Below, in pieces: positions 10,455 to 22,139 of a stretch of 64,000 bases of DNA. Below the pieces are notes generated by a model. The model was not told the origin of the DNA. It was given only the letters and a program-made list of their open reading frames with translations, and searched no databases. Position numbers and translations under genes: made by a program. Source of the DNA: Uranotaenia lowii (lineage: Eukaryota > Arthropoda > Insecta > Diptera > Culicidae); assembly GCF_029784155.1 (NCBI RefSeq), contig NC_073691.1:142220433-142284432 (forward strand), given 5' to 3'. The stretch's first letter is position 1. Each line of letters begins with the position of its first letter.

Positions 10455-12914
10455 TAGAATTTGATCCAGTGGATTTTAAGATATAACATCCCAAATTCGC
10501 CATTTTTCGACTTAGATTTCTTCGCGGTTCCCAATGTTTAAGAAAAAACATAGTTGCTATAGCAAATGACAGCATTTAAAACATAGAGGCAGTTTTTTAC
10601 AGGCTTAAAAAGTGATACAATTATGTGAATACACGAGTGGCCCATATGAGACTCATTATGCATTTTAAGAACTTTCCTCCTACACTGGAATTGAGAATTG
10701 GATTGGTCGATCTCTTGAAGAATAATCTTTTCAACTCAGATTTGTTATTAGATCGGTTTATCTTCGATTCGATATATTCGATCTTTTGAATTGTTGGCTC
10801 GGTGAGCCGGTATATATTTTGATATAATTCAAGTACCGATTAAATTCCAAATAGTGCCATCTTTTGGCATCTATGCGATATAGGTACTCAAAATTCGGTT
10901 GGCTTTAGAGGAATTTATGGCTGCAGATTTCGATACTTTAGTTCCAAAAGCGTTTAGAAGCATTTTTTATTCATGGTCAGAAAGGGTAATACATTTTTGA
11001 AACTTCGGACCCTTAACTTGCCTTTTAACGAAAAGTAGCTCCCTCTTGTTAAAAATAAAAAAGACCAATCCATCAGCGATCGACCCTCAAGCTTTGATGT
11101 TTCAGGTGCATCGACCCTAAGACGTTCATCAGAATCGATTCTGGAGATCGATTATTTCCAAAAGATTTATCAGAATTTGATTTTTATTTCCAGAAGATTT
11201 TTTCTTGTCTTTCCAGACGTATAAAAAATATCGAACATGATTAAAAAATAAAACAAAATACAAATATAAACAATACAAACACGAATCGCTTTGCGCTCTC
11301 GTAGAAACAACGTGTGAATCACAATATTTTATCACGCACTCTCTAGGCTACTACAAAACGACTAGATTGGCATCAAACGCCGACAAGAGCGAGGGAAAAA
11401 GAAATAAACAAACGCTTCACCAGACTACCGCTGGAGAACGAGCTGAATGAACTTGAGATGCTAATGGCTGCTTCCGGAAGTCGAGGCGCACACATATACA
11501 CAAACACGCTAAGTAACTAAGTAAAGATGGGACCAAACCGGAAAAAAGCACCGGCGTAGTGGCTTTGCGTGTGGCGCAAAGCAAGTTTGATTGACTGCGT
11601 GCGTACGATGCAAAACGTTCCGTCATCGTTGGGACACTGAACTCACTGGGCTTTCTTCCGAATCATTCGGCACCGGAGACTTAATCGAAGGTTTGTGGCT
11701 GGGACGCGTAAATAGAAAATCACCCGGTGACGAAAACCGCAGCGGCGATTGAAACGTGTCACAGGTACACGTGGTCAAAACTCGGGGAAGGTCGGTCATC
11801 TAGCGGTTACTTGCGAAAGCAACGATTTATTGGAAGAATATTTGAGGATGCTGAAAAAACTATTAATCGCCGCTAATTCCATTACTATCAAGAACAAATA
11901 AAGCAGTCTTACTCGCGAATTAGCGCATTTGTGCCATACACTGTGAACCAATGATAGCAGGACAATAGAAAAATAATTGAACTTTCTTCTTGATGTTTAC
12001 GAATTATTTCTGAATGGTAAAGACCATACAAAACATCTAGGTCTTTAAACTGCTGATAATGCTTAGAAAATTGTTTCCGATTATGTTGAAATACCTTAAA
12101 CATGAGATTCCCAATTAACTAACACGAATTGGAACTGAATGCAAACAAAAACCTTCGGAAAGTGTTCCGGTTCAGGAAGTTTCTCTTTAACGCACGTTAT
12201 CTTTCAATCGAAACACCTTTGGAAGATGAGGAAAAAGTTGCAATCGGCAATCCCCAGTAGCCCCCAAATCGTTTTTTGGCAGCAGCAGCAGCCACAAAGC
12301 CGTAAAGAACTAGCCGAACGTTTCTTTTTCTCCAATCATCGCCATCAACGCCTTCATCAGCTTATTTTGCTTCATTATTTGCAACTACAATAGCACTTGG
12401 ATCTCAGATTGGCACTACTGACCGACTAACGGGGACTAGAGATTGGGGATTTTACCCGAGCAACAACTGACTTTGACTATGTCTTTTTTTCCCGAAGACG
12501 ACGCTAGCTAATCGTTTAACCCTTTCGAGCCCAGAAATTCCAGAATAGATTTTAGGAACTGAATGTCTAAGAATATTTACAAATACTAATGTTACTGTTC
12601 ATTGACTACTTCAATTTTTACTCTCAACCCAACCAACATTGATTATGATCATCCATAGAGTAACTCAAAAAATTAACATTTTAGACACCATCCGCCTCTA
12701 AATCGTAACACCCCTCATAGCTTTTTTTTACTTTAGTTAAGATTTTCTGGCATATTTTTTTTAATTATTAACGTTAAAAAAATTTTATGATTGAAATCAA
12801 AATCAGAACTGTTCGGAACACGCGGACAGAAAAAAATACGATTTTCGAACCCCTTCCCCTCTGAACGCTCCATCAGTTACCAGCTGGCCAGGTGATTACA
12901 CGGATGCCGGAATG
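10455..12914. other. Unassigned, largely unique sequence
   Basis: No gene is recognised. About 11340-12500 is less AT-rich and does not match other parts of the window. A frame at 12139-12393 encodes a Gln-rich peptide without an identifiable domain. Candidate host non-coding DNA. Confidence 0.4.
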
Positions 12915-13941
12915 AAGGGTGATACGGTCAAAATTTGGTCAATAGCAACTTGACGTATTTCTTTCAATTTTGCATTTAAAAAACCTGAACACCCCTCATT
13001 TTGAAGGTGAGTGTGTGTAGAATGTTGCTCCTATTTTGATTTTGGAATTCACTCTTCAGTTGTCAAAATGCCGTCCAAGGAAGAAGAGCAGCGTATCAAA
13101 ATTTTGCTCGCGCATCGCGAAAATCCGAGCTACTCGCACGCAAAGTTGCCAAAATCGCTAAAAGTTGCCAAATCAACCGTTACAAATGTAATTAAAGTGT
13201 TTGGGGCACGTTTGTCGACAGCCAGGAAGTCTAGATCGGGGGGAAATCGAAAACCGGAAGCCGCTGAGACGACAAAGAGAGTTGCCGGTAGTTTCAAACC
13301 CTAACCTCTCTCTCCGAGATGCCGTAAATAAGCTGGGGGTATCGGTATCGTCTACAACCGTGCATCGAGCCAAAAAACACGAGCCGGACTATCGACTTAC
13401 AAGAAGGTAGTGACTCCAAATCGCGATGAAAACAAAATACGACGACCAAAGCGCGATCCCAGAGGCTGTACACGACGATGCTGACGAAGTTTGACTACGT
13501 GGTAATGGACGACGAAACTTACGTCAAAGCCGACTACAAGCAGCTTCCGGTACAGGAGTTTTATACGGCAAAAGGAAGTGCAGGTGGTTCCCAAGGACAA
13601 GAACCCTCTCAACACGCCAGAGCTACGCCCAATTGAGAAACACTGGGCTATTGTCAAGCGGAACCTAAAGAAGACCAAAAAACTACTAAGGACGAGCAAC
13701 AGTTCAAGGCAAACTGGCTTTCTGCGGCGAAGAAGGTGGACAAGGTGGCTGTTCAAAATCTGATGGCAGGGGTTAAGCGTAAGGCCCGGCAATTCGGATT
13801 TGGAAAAGCGGAAACCTAACTGAATATTTTTCCTGAATTTTATACTAAGTAAACTTGAAAAAGAAATTTAATTTGATATTTTAAATAAACGATTTCACCG
13901 ATTTACACGCGTTTTCCCTTGACCAAATTTTGACCCTTTAC
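12915..13941 (+). mobile_element. Mariner-type (D37E) element, copy 1, internally deleted
   Basis: The element opens AAGGGTGATACGGTCAAAAT and closes with the partial inverse TTGACCAAATTTTGACCCTT. Its 5' leader and transposase remains are the same family as 30048-32067. Compared with that copy it lacks about 285 bp around 13576, joining 'ggcaaaaggaag' to 'gtgcaggtggttcc'. Only the 3' terminal repeat has lost the ATAC core. It is non-autonomous. Confidence 0.9.
13068..13818 (+). pseudogene. Mariner transposase pseudogene (copy 1)
   Basis: The chosen start is the ATG at 13068, giving MPSKEEEQRIKILLAHR; the same start is found in copy 2. The N-terminal helix-turn-helix region (KVAKSTVTNVIKVFGARL) is readable to about residue 78. 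There a 5-bp loss relative to copy 2 shifts the frame. The first catalytic Asp (VMDDETYVKAD) is present near 13505, and the final Glu (ELRPIEKHW) near 13630. The second Asp is lost in the internal deletion, so no active DDE triad remains. The frame ends GKAET-stop at about 13818. In life this enzyme cuts and pastes its element at TA sites in the nucleus. Confidence 0.9.
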
Positions 13942-13954
13942 CTGTAGTAAATTT

Positions 13955-14215
13955 AAATCCTTTAGCATGTTTTAAATTTTTAACTGGCTCCTGATTGACT
14001 CATTCGTCCAATATATATATTATCATAGACACAAGCAACATTCTCCACATAAAAGTTTACACGAAACCATGATACCGGACATGGTGGCCGTAGCATTGGA
14101 GATTTGTAGAGTTATCTAAACAATACCTGTTACTAGATACTTGAGCAAAACTGCGGTGAATCCGTGCACCTATGGTGGATAACTTACAACAACAAAAGCA
14201 ACAACATTATTATGT
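13955..14215 (+). mobile_element. 5'-truncated SINE, same family as 28.24 kb
   Basis: The words GGAGATTTGT, GTGAATCCGTGCACC and ATGGTGGATAAC recur in the same order at 28.5-28.65 kb. This copy lacks the tRNA-like head. It ends in a CAACAACAAAAGCAACAAC tail just upstream of the RTE-like LINE. Confidence 0.65.
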
Positions 14216-14639
14216 TTGTATTTCGTTGCATCTTACCTCAGATAAGGTACTGAATTATGAAAACAATTATTTTAATAAAAATAGTGATTCCTCCTAATGG
14301 TCATATCACCTCTTATTCACAACTCCTATCTCAACCGTCCCGTGATGCCGGCTAGGATGCGAGTAAATTAATTGGAGATCGGGTACCCAACCCCGGTGGA
14401 TGCTTTGGTCGCATGCAGACTGAGAAGGTAGCCGCACGCTTCTGTTCTCCAGGTCAGGGGCGGCCCAAACAGCGTCTGTCTCGCAGCGAACGGCTGAATT
14501 CATGAAATGCGGCTTTCACCAGCTAAGTCCAAGATAGCGGCTCCATCGCGGGATAGGGACCTTAGGCTAACAACCTACTGCTCCCGATTTATTAAATTGT
14601 TACGGAATCTGAAATAAATGACCGACCCGGAACTTTGGC

Positions 14640-16059
14640 AACGACTTTTAGCATGAAAACACGGGTTTGAATTGGAACTTGGAACGTTTTAACCAATGCC
14701 CAACAAGGGTAACTGACTCAACTTCCTAGAGAAGCTAGCCGTCTCAAGCTTGAATTTCTGAGACTGAGCGAAGTCCGTTGGTCTGATGCTGGAGAACACA
14801 AGACACAGTCCGGGCAAGTCCTGCTATACTCTGGCAAACGAGGAGAGCACGATACTCGGGAACGAGGAGTTGGTTTCCTGTTAGGCCCGCGGGCTCATAA
14901 AGCCCTCATAAGATGGAAACCGATAAACGAAAGAATAATCGTAGCCTGATTTAGAACACGGACTAGAAACCTTACAATGGTCCAGTGTTATGCGCCATTA
15001 TGTTGCCAATTTGCAGAAGAAAGAACAGTTTTACAGTCAACTGAACAGCGGGCGGCTTCAACGCAAGGATTGGCTCCGATAATCAGGACTCTAAGCGCAT
15101 CATGGTGCGCCGTGGCCTAGGACAGATGAGCGAAAACGGAGAGCTGTCTGTAGAAATTTGTGACAACAACAACATGGTGATTGGTGGATCGCTCTTCCCT
15201 CATCGACCAGCACATAAGGTCACTTGGGTATAACGAGATGGCCGAACGGTTTGATTTGCAGATGACCACATCTGCATCAGCCTAAAATTGAGAAAGAACC
15301 TTCTTGATGTCCGCAACAAACGAAGCGCAGACATTGCATCTAACCATCACATCGGTCTTAAGACTGAGAGATAAGACTGAGAGTTGCGCATGTCCAACGG
15401 CGCGACGAAAAAGTCGGGTGTCGATGCGACGTCCGCCGGTTGGAGAATCCAGAGGTGAAAAGGCATTCGTTGAACAGTTTGAATTCCGAGCCTCGGAACT
15501 GCTGACAGACGGAACAGTCGAAGAACAGTGGTGTGGAATCAAGAATGCCTTTATCACGACGAGTCATGGTACTCTCGGTAAAGTTTGTGGAAGAAGAATT
15601 GAATGGATGTCGGATAAAACTTGAAGGATGGTCGAGGATCGGAGAAAGGCAAAAGTCGGAATTGAGCAGGCATGTACCAAGTACCAGGTCAGCAAAAGCA
15701 GCCGCCCGCTCACGATATGCGAAGCTGGAAAAGGTGGTTAAACGAGCTTGTAGTCGAGACAAGAGAGCCTGGACAAACTCCCTAGCCGAAGATAGAGAAA
15801 GAGCCGCCGCCAATGGAGATATCCGATCGCTTTATAACATTTCTCAGCCGCCTCAGTGGTGCAAGAATGCCGCTAAAAGACCGCTAAAAGCCCGCTAAAA
15901 GACCGAGCAGGTCAGTTATTGATCGATCGAATAGATCAACTCAATCGATCGACTGAGCACTTCGAACAACTCTTCCGAGTCACGAATAGCGATGGCCAAC
16001 AGAACCCGCAGCTCGAAGCGTCAACAGTAAGTTGCATGAATGGCGTTAACTCGGAAGCG
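14640..16059 (+). pseudogene. LINE apurinic-type endonuclease region, degraded
   Basis: Reading across frames gives LSEVRWSDAGEH near 14765, SGQVLLYSGKRGE near 14815, GGFNARIGSDNQDSK near 15052 and HKVTWV near 15220. These are the spaced landmarks of an exonuclease/endonuclease/phosphatase-type LINE endonuclease, which nicks target DNA for target-primed reverse transcription. Multiple stops and frameshifts interrupt it. A linker follows with TSLAEDRERAAANGDI-like sequence and MNGVNSEA at the insertion point. Not functional. Confidence 0.8.
16034..16059 (+). repeat. 26-bp target duplication, left copy
   Basis: The 26 bases beginning GCATGAATGGCG and ending TCGGAAGCG recur exactly at 17861-17886. 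They encode the same LINE residues (MNGVNSEA), so the LINE reads straight through if 16060-17886 is removed. Confidence 0.9.
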
Positions 16060-17860
16060 AATTTGGCGTTTGGTCTTCGTCGGGTACGGTCGACTTTTTT
16101 TCGCTCTTGCTATCGTGTTTCGCGGAGTGCTCGAGTTTAGCATTGTGGTGACCTGATAAAAGAGTTCAATTGGATATTACGCATCATATGTCCGAGTGAA
16201 ATCGAAGAAACAATTTTTAAATTGTTCGAAAAATGTTGAAAACAAGTTCTTCGATAATGATTCCGCGGGTGTAAATTGTGATAAGAATCGAAATTCAAGG
16301 AAGGAAAAATCAATCTATTGAAGTGCAATTTAAATTGAAAAAAATGGTTGGGCTGGGAGTGAAATAATTAAAGTTGAAATTGGATGTAGAGACGAAAGAA
16401 TTGGTGCAATAAATTATTTTAATATTTGTAATGAGTGAAGTGAAATATTATAGGAAGAAAAAAAATCAGAATGACGCCTTCGCTCGCTGCCGTTCAACAT
16501 TCCGACGTGTTTCAACATGTCGAGACAGGGAGACCACAAGCAAAGGCTGTAATTTGGTGAGCACGTTCCAAATCATTATTCTTTCCTTGTTTTCTCTCTT
16601 CTTCTCACAACAAAAATCAAACTCGCGTGTGTCAAAATATCAGCTTGCTTTGATCCCATTCACGGTGGCGGATGTTAACAAAATGAAAAAGTTTTTTTTT
16701 GCAAACAGGCCCTCTTTCGAGTTTTCTCTGACAAAGCTGTGATGTTAAAAATAATAACAAATACCCATAATTCTTTGATTTTTCTCTAGTTTTGGTTGCA
16801 TACAAAATTGAATTATTGTTCGTGGAGCACATCTATCAGATTTAGGTTTTTTTTTTCGTCAGATTTAAGCTTTTTTCTCAGATTTAAGCTTTTAATCTCC
16901 TATGCTATCAAATCAAAAAAGCTGAAACCTGGGGAAAAAAATTAAAAACGAGATTCACCAACACTTAGTCAAAAGATGTTGGTCACACGATACATAGACA
17001 AATCCTAATGGAATTCATACCGTCGCGTCGATGAAAAAATTGAATTTTGACTGTATACATATATTTCTCATTGACATTTTCATAGGTTTTTTTTTTTAAA
17101 CACCACTTTTTTCGCACAGCTGAACAACGTGACACTTGATTTTCCATAATTTTGTGACCTTTTATTAATCTGATAATTCTAGTAGATGCCAACCGAATTG
17201 TTTAAATATGTATACAGGAAACATAACGCACAACTAATGATATTATGTATTGCGCGCAATACACGTTGTTTTAATCATTGTTATTAAATTTTATAATAAA
17301 TAATTGTTTTTAGAATTTTGCTTTTGATGTTTTTAGTATGTCATAATGTGTATGTATTCCTTTTGGCGCTGAAATCTTTTAGAATGGAAAAATTCTAAAG
17401 ATTTTGGTGCTGTATTAATAATTTCTCTGCTCTTTCAAATCTTTTCAAAAGCGGGCAATGGCGCTATAACCATGGTCGATGACCTGAGATGAAGGTACAG
17501 GGATCCAGAACTAAACAGTGTATAATGATTAAAGAAATTTCTTTAATTATTGTATTGTTAAATTTTGGACTCCATGTAGAAAAACCTCATTTCCATCCCC
17601 TGAAGGAAGAATTGCAAGGCCCAACACCAAGGAGCATAGAAATATCTTAGCATCTATGCTCCCAACGAATAAATATAAAATTAACATGGGAACGTATGGT
17701 ACTGTTGTCCACGTTTCTTCCTCCCCTGGTTCCAGTCGTCTCTGCGTCCAATACTGCACAGTGGGCCCGGCCTTGATAAGATGAATAGTAAATGTATTTT
17801 TACTATTCACCGGGATGCTGACAAGATCTGGCTGTGTACGTATCATAAGCATAAGCATAA
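16060..17860 (+). mobile_element. Retroposon inserted in the RTE-like LINE, internally deleted
   Basis: It is bounded by an exact 26-bp target duplication and ends in a hexamer tail (ATAAGC repeated three times, 17844-17861). Both features mark target-primed retrotransposition of a LINE. The first ~480 bp look like a 5' untranslated leader (CGGGTACGGTCGAC, then a Cys/Arg-rich short frame from 16431). The last ~320 bp (17544-17860) look like a 3' untranslated region. No reverse-transcriptase domain is readable between them, so the body is deleted or replaced. The clade is unresolved (I or Jockey group are the candidates). Confidence 0.75.
16819..17009. mobile_element. Relic of the small palindromic element seen at 34.6 kb
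   Basis: GTGGAGCACATCTATCAGAT, repeated 'cagatttaagctttttt' words, an inverse 'aaaaaagctgaaacctg' and GATGTTGGTCACACGATACA match 34630-34825 in order. The outer terminal repeats have diverged or been lost. It sits inside the 16060-17860 retroposon. Confidence 0.65.
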
Positions 17861-18529
17861 GCATGAATGGCGTTAACTCGGAAGCGCCCTCGCTGGCTGA
17901 AATAGAAGCGACAATCAAAAACATGAAATCCAACAAAGCACCTGGGATCGATTGCAACCCCGCTGAAATGCTGAAGGCCGACCTTGCCTTGTCAGCACAA
18001 ATGTTGCACCGTCTTTTTGCTGACATTTGGGATACTGCAACATTTCCGGCTGACTGGATGCAGGGTATCCTCGAAAAGGTCCCGAAGAAAGGAGACATGA
18101 CAGAGTGCGGTAGCTTGCCAGTTATCGTTGATCTGTTTAACCCTCAAAATGTTCTGAAAAGTGATCCTGAACAGGATCCAGGAGAAAATTGACGCTACCC
18201 TCCGACAACAAGCTGGATTCCGATCCGAACGATCATGTGTGAACCACGTCATAACGCTACGAATAATACTGGAACAAATCAACGAATTCCAGGACTCTCT
18301 TCTGCTGGTGTTCGCTGATTTTGAAAAAGCATTCGACCGACTGAACCACGAACACATCTGCGCTGCTCTTAGTCGACGAGGAGTCCCAGAGAAACTAGTC
18401 CATCTCATCGAAGCACAGTACGGGACATTTTCGTGCAAGGTTATGCGCGACGATGTCTTGTCCGATCCAATCCCGGTAACTGCTGGAGTGAGACAAGGAT
18501 GTATTATATCGCCGCTACTTTTTCTCATC
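17861..18529 (+). pseudogene. RTE-like reverse transcriptase core (copy 1)
   Basis: Readable landmarks are MNGVNSEAPSLAEIEATI, then KAPGIDCNPAEMLK (fingers region), FADFEKAFDRLNHEHI near 18310 (motif A) and VTAGVRQGCIISPLLF near 18480 (motif B). A frameshift separates 17862-18150 from 18161 onwards. The catalytic motif C that should follow is not here: the frame runs into the TIR insertion at 18530. RTE-like reverse transcriptases copy their RNA at nicked chromosomal DNA; this one cannot. Confidence 0.9.
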
Positions 18530-18537
18530 GTGAAATC

Positions 18538-20198
18538 CATGCTTGTCCAACACCTCGCAAACAGAACAGAGCAGAGAACGAATAACACTTTTATCATTTC
18601 GGTTTCCGAGTGCACTGCTCAGCCGATCAACGTTCACTTATCTTTTTGCCGAGTGCGCCCGATTGCGGTTGCTCTGACGGTCGGGTGGACGTCGCTCGCT
18701 CTAAAGAAAAGAGAAGGAGCTGGCTAGAAAATTGTGCTCTAGCGACGCTGCTGCGTAGCTCAGTGTATCCAGCCGGAAAGATTTCATTGCAGGAATGTTT
18801 TCTTCAAAAAAAAAGCCGTTATGCAGTGCGGAACAGTGCATCAGTTGAAGAGGTCCAATGTAGATTTATGTATGAACTATTTCTGTACGTAGCCGGGCCG
18901 GGCACTTCCTGGCAAATTATTTGAAAAAACATGGTGAAAAAAGGGTAAATAATCTGAAACTTACTTACATTTTTTTTAGTCGCAACACATCAGCAGTGTC
19001 AAATTTATGTTTAAAGCATACGAAGGAAAGTTTTGGTTTGGTTTTTGATGAAATAAACTTTCACAAACTCAATTTTTGACAAACAATTTTAAACTGAATT
19101 TGATTTTCTTGTTTCATTTTCCAAATAATGTGGATAAAACTGGGCAAAATCCAAGTGGTTTTTTCACAATATTCGGGCATCCGCAAATTGCTGTATACTT
19201 AGGTTTATGTACTTTTAATATCGTACGTAGGAAGCATTAATTTACAAAAGCAGCAATTCGAAAAGTAACATTTACTAAAATTATCCAAAAATCTTTGTCT
19301 TTTAAACAAACCGTGAACATTACGCAGGGATCTGGGACAAATTTTAACAATAAAACTTCAAAACTTTCACAAATCGTAAAATTTAGGATTTATCTTCCTT
19401 AACCGTTACGCTTTTGATATTTTTCGACCGAAGAAAGCTTTCGTAGCTAATCATTTGTCCTGGTGCAGAACATCAATTTAGAGGACCTCGCTCAGGAATG
19501 AAAAGATAGGTGTTTTGGGCAAAGTTGTTAATTCGCATATTTTGATATAAAATTTAAAGGCGAGAGATTTAAAAATAGCGCGATAATAACAATAACTTTT
19601 TGTAGAGCATTTTTCAAGTATTTTTTTTTTTAATTCAACCGTATCTCCTTGAGTTAAGACTGTAGAACTTTGATATGTTAAGCAAAGTTGTGTATTTTGT
19701 TGAGATAAATAACTTTGTAGAAGAAACTAAAGCTCTAAAACGCTAAACAAGAAAGTTATGATTTATATCTCGCTATTGGTGGACTTCTGAACTTCATATT
19801 TCATATCAAAATATGCGCTTTATTTTACAGAGCAATGTTGTCGAAAACACCAGCATTCTATCTTAACTACCTTTGGCGTTATTCATTTAGTTAAGTTAGA
19901 TTTATATTCTGCATTGTAAATTCTGACACACTTCCAAACATCGATCCAGACGCAACCGACGAAGACAAACCGAGTTTTCTGTAAAGCTTCTCTTTCGCCC
20001 GAGTGCGAACGAATTAATCTGCACCGAGAACGCACGTCATCAGTTTGCTTGCATCTCTTGCCCACACTTGGGTGAACGCTTGGTCGCTCTGGAGGTAACT
20101 GAGCATTTTTTAAAGATTCTCTGCTTGGGAAGAGCACAGCGAAAAAAATACACGCTCTTACTCTGAACGGGCAAATCTGAGGAGCGATGCCAAGCATG
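18538..20198. mobile_element. TIR element with 8-bp target duplication
   Basis: The element starts CATGCTTG and ends CAAGCATG. GTGAAATC flanks it on both sides (18530-18537 and 20199-20206). It is 1,661 bp long with no recognisable transposase, so it is non-autonomous. Eight-base duplications are typical of hAT and P superfamilies; the CATG start would suit P-like ends, but the repeat is too short to decide. Frames at 18610-18924 and 19883-20275 have no identified domain. The insertion joins a LINE that had already lost sequence between its motif B and C-terminal parts. Confidence 0.75.
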
Positions 20199-20650
20199 GT
20201 GAAATCCTTCGACAGTGGGCAGCTGAATTGGCAGAATATATTCTTTTGCTCGCCCAAAAACAACAAGACATGCAAAGAAAACTCAACGACCTAACCGAAA
20301 GCTCCAAGGCAGAAGGTCTTAAAATCAATATCGGAAAGATCAAGTCACTGGAAATCAACACAGTAAATCGTTCCAATTTCGTGGTAGCTGGGCAACACGC
20401 TAAGAAAGTGGAGTGCTTCCAGTATCTTGGTAGCCAGATAACGCCTGATGGTGGTACCAAGAAAGACATCAAATCCCGGATCAGAAAGACCCGATTTGCG
20501 TTCGCGAGTCTCCGAAACATCTGGCGGTCACTCCAGATCTCTTTACGAACGAAAATCCGAATCTTCAACTCAAACGTCAAATTCGTATTGTTGTACGGGT
20601 GTGAAACTTGGTGCACATAATATGTGCCACATATGCTGTGACAACACGAA
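20199..20650 (+). pseudogene. RTE-like LINE C-terminal region (copy 1)
   Basis: From 20228 the frame reads AEYILLLAQKQQDMQRKL, then LKINIGKIKSLEIN (thumb-like), VECFQYLGSQITPDGG, TRFAFASLRNIWRS and LLYGCETWC to 20620. Copy 2 gives the same order. The expected catalytic ADD box just before LLLAQ reads AEY here, so activity is lost. After 20620 the match to copy 2 continues briefly (CACATATGC...CACGAAAAC) and stops at 20650. Confidence 0.85.
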
Positions 20651-20741
20651 AACATTCCCGGTTTAGTTTCTATTTTCCGTTTATTTCTCGGTTTTCCCGG
20701 CGCTAGTTTCAATTCTTGTTTTTTTCCGGTTTGCTGGCTAC
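20651..20741. mobile_element. Terminal fragment of the CCCGGTTTTCCCGG element
   Basis: TTCCCGGTTTAGTTTC ... TTTTTTCCGGTTTGCTGG then CTACCATG is a diverged version of the 3' end of 56694-58716 (CGGTTCGCTGGCCACCCTG). Only about 90 bp are present. Confidence 0.6.
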
Positions 20742-22139
20742 CATGCAATGCATAAAATTAAAAATATAATATGTGCTGTGATATACAAATGTTGCATGTT
20801 AAACCGTTGTTGAATTATGCCCCGATTGACGGTAATAAAAGGGTATTAAGCTTGTAAAAATTGTTAAAATATAAGGTACAATATAGCGTTCCCACTTTTT
20901 CTGGTCCTGGACCTGAATGTTAAACATTGATCGAAAAAACGGGCCCGCAAGGGTCATCGCAAGTATATTGATTACTGCCCATGATAAACACATCATTTGC
21001 CCATTTTCCCGAAAACAGATTACCCTAAACTGCAGGTGCCGAGTTTCTCTCACCTGAAGGCGATTCATTTTTTTTTTCAAACTGTGCCCCAAGAGTAACT
21101 TGTGTACATGTGGCATCTTATGCTTAAGAGGCGTGAAATGCACAACCGGTAGATTCGGCCGTTGTTCACACCCCACAGATGAGTTTTAACAGCTTTTCCC
21201 AAACAGTGAGGCGAAAAAAGAGTTTCAAAAAGAAACAACACAAAAACTCACAACAATAACGAAAGCGGAAACGAAATTGCAACCGCGCACGAGTGAGATG
21301 TTTTGATGACCCAATACCTAGTGAGTGTGGTCGGAATTGAGACGTTTGCCTCAGCTGCTGGACCAAAGCCCGAGAAAAGAGTGCCCCGGATGATTTGGAG
21401 CAAAACAAAATGGTTTCAATGTGATGAAAGTTTCACCGGATAAGATTCATTTTTTGGCTGGTGTTGCCGCCATCGAATGGCACAAATCTAGGTTTGTGCT
21501 GTAGGTTTAAAAAAATATCAATTTGTTTACTTAAAGTTATCACATTTTTCTAATGTACATTGTCCTCAACATGTAGTCACGGAATAGTTAATTTCAAACG
21601 ACATTTCCAAAACAAAAACCAACTAGGTAGGCTCATGTTTATAAACTCAAGTCAAGAGTCAAATCGGCAGTCACCAATAATCCGAAGCAGGGCATTCACA
21701 ATTTGCCGAGTGTGTTATGAAGCGTGAGAAAATAATAAACAGAAGAGCACATAAAACGCAATCAGCAGTGTATTCGTCGAGTAGCCACCCGGAATAGAAT
21801 TGATGTAGCGTAGATTTCGGGGGAGCGCACGAGCATCGGTTTTGTTGTTATTGCTATTGTGATTGTGACAATTCATTGGGTTCGGCAATCTCTCGTAGAG
21901 ATCGCGCGCGCATCGGATCTGAGCGAGCACCCGAGCACAAACAATGGCGATCAAACGAGTTCACAGTCAATGTGATGATAATTGATCGCAAACGGTACGT
22001 TCGGCTGTATTGCCTTGATTAGCTCTCGTCTCGACTGGAAGCAGTAGCTATAGAGTTATTTAGGCGAGTGGAGCACATTCTTGTCCCGTTCTTTTTATAG
22101 ATGGTCAGAAATTAGAGCACTATTTTTTCGGGTTATGAT
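20742..22139. other. Unassigned, partly unique sequence
   Basis: No gene is recognised. About 21160-22080 is less AT-rich and not shared with other parts of the window; minus-strand frames at 20799-21176 and 21166-21408 have no recognised domain. Confidence 0.4.

Larger units (their letters stand above)
14310..20650 (+). mobile_element. RTE-like LINE copy 1, split by two insertions
   Basis: Endonuclease remnants (about 14640-16059), reverse-transcriptase core (17861-18529) and C-terminal region (20199-20650) of one LINE lie in order on the plus strand. They are separated by a retroposon (16060-17860) and a TIR element (18538-20198). Upstream 14310-14640 resembles a GC-rich 5' leader; its exact start is uncertain. 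The 3' end runs into another element's terminus at about 20651. A second, minus-strand copy at 53.16-55.18 kb confirms the order of the parts. Confidence 0.85.

Noticed and set aside
17547..18098. A 183-residue minus-strand frame
   Set aside because: It runs antisense across the retroposon 3' end and the RTE reverse transcriptase. The plus strand carries the recognisable protein.
17992..18615. A 207-residue minus-strand frame
   Set aside because: It is the antisense of the reverse-transcriptase motifs on the plus strand.
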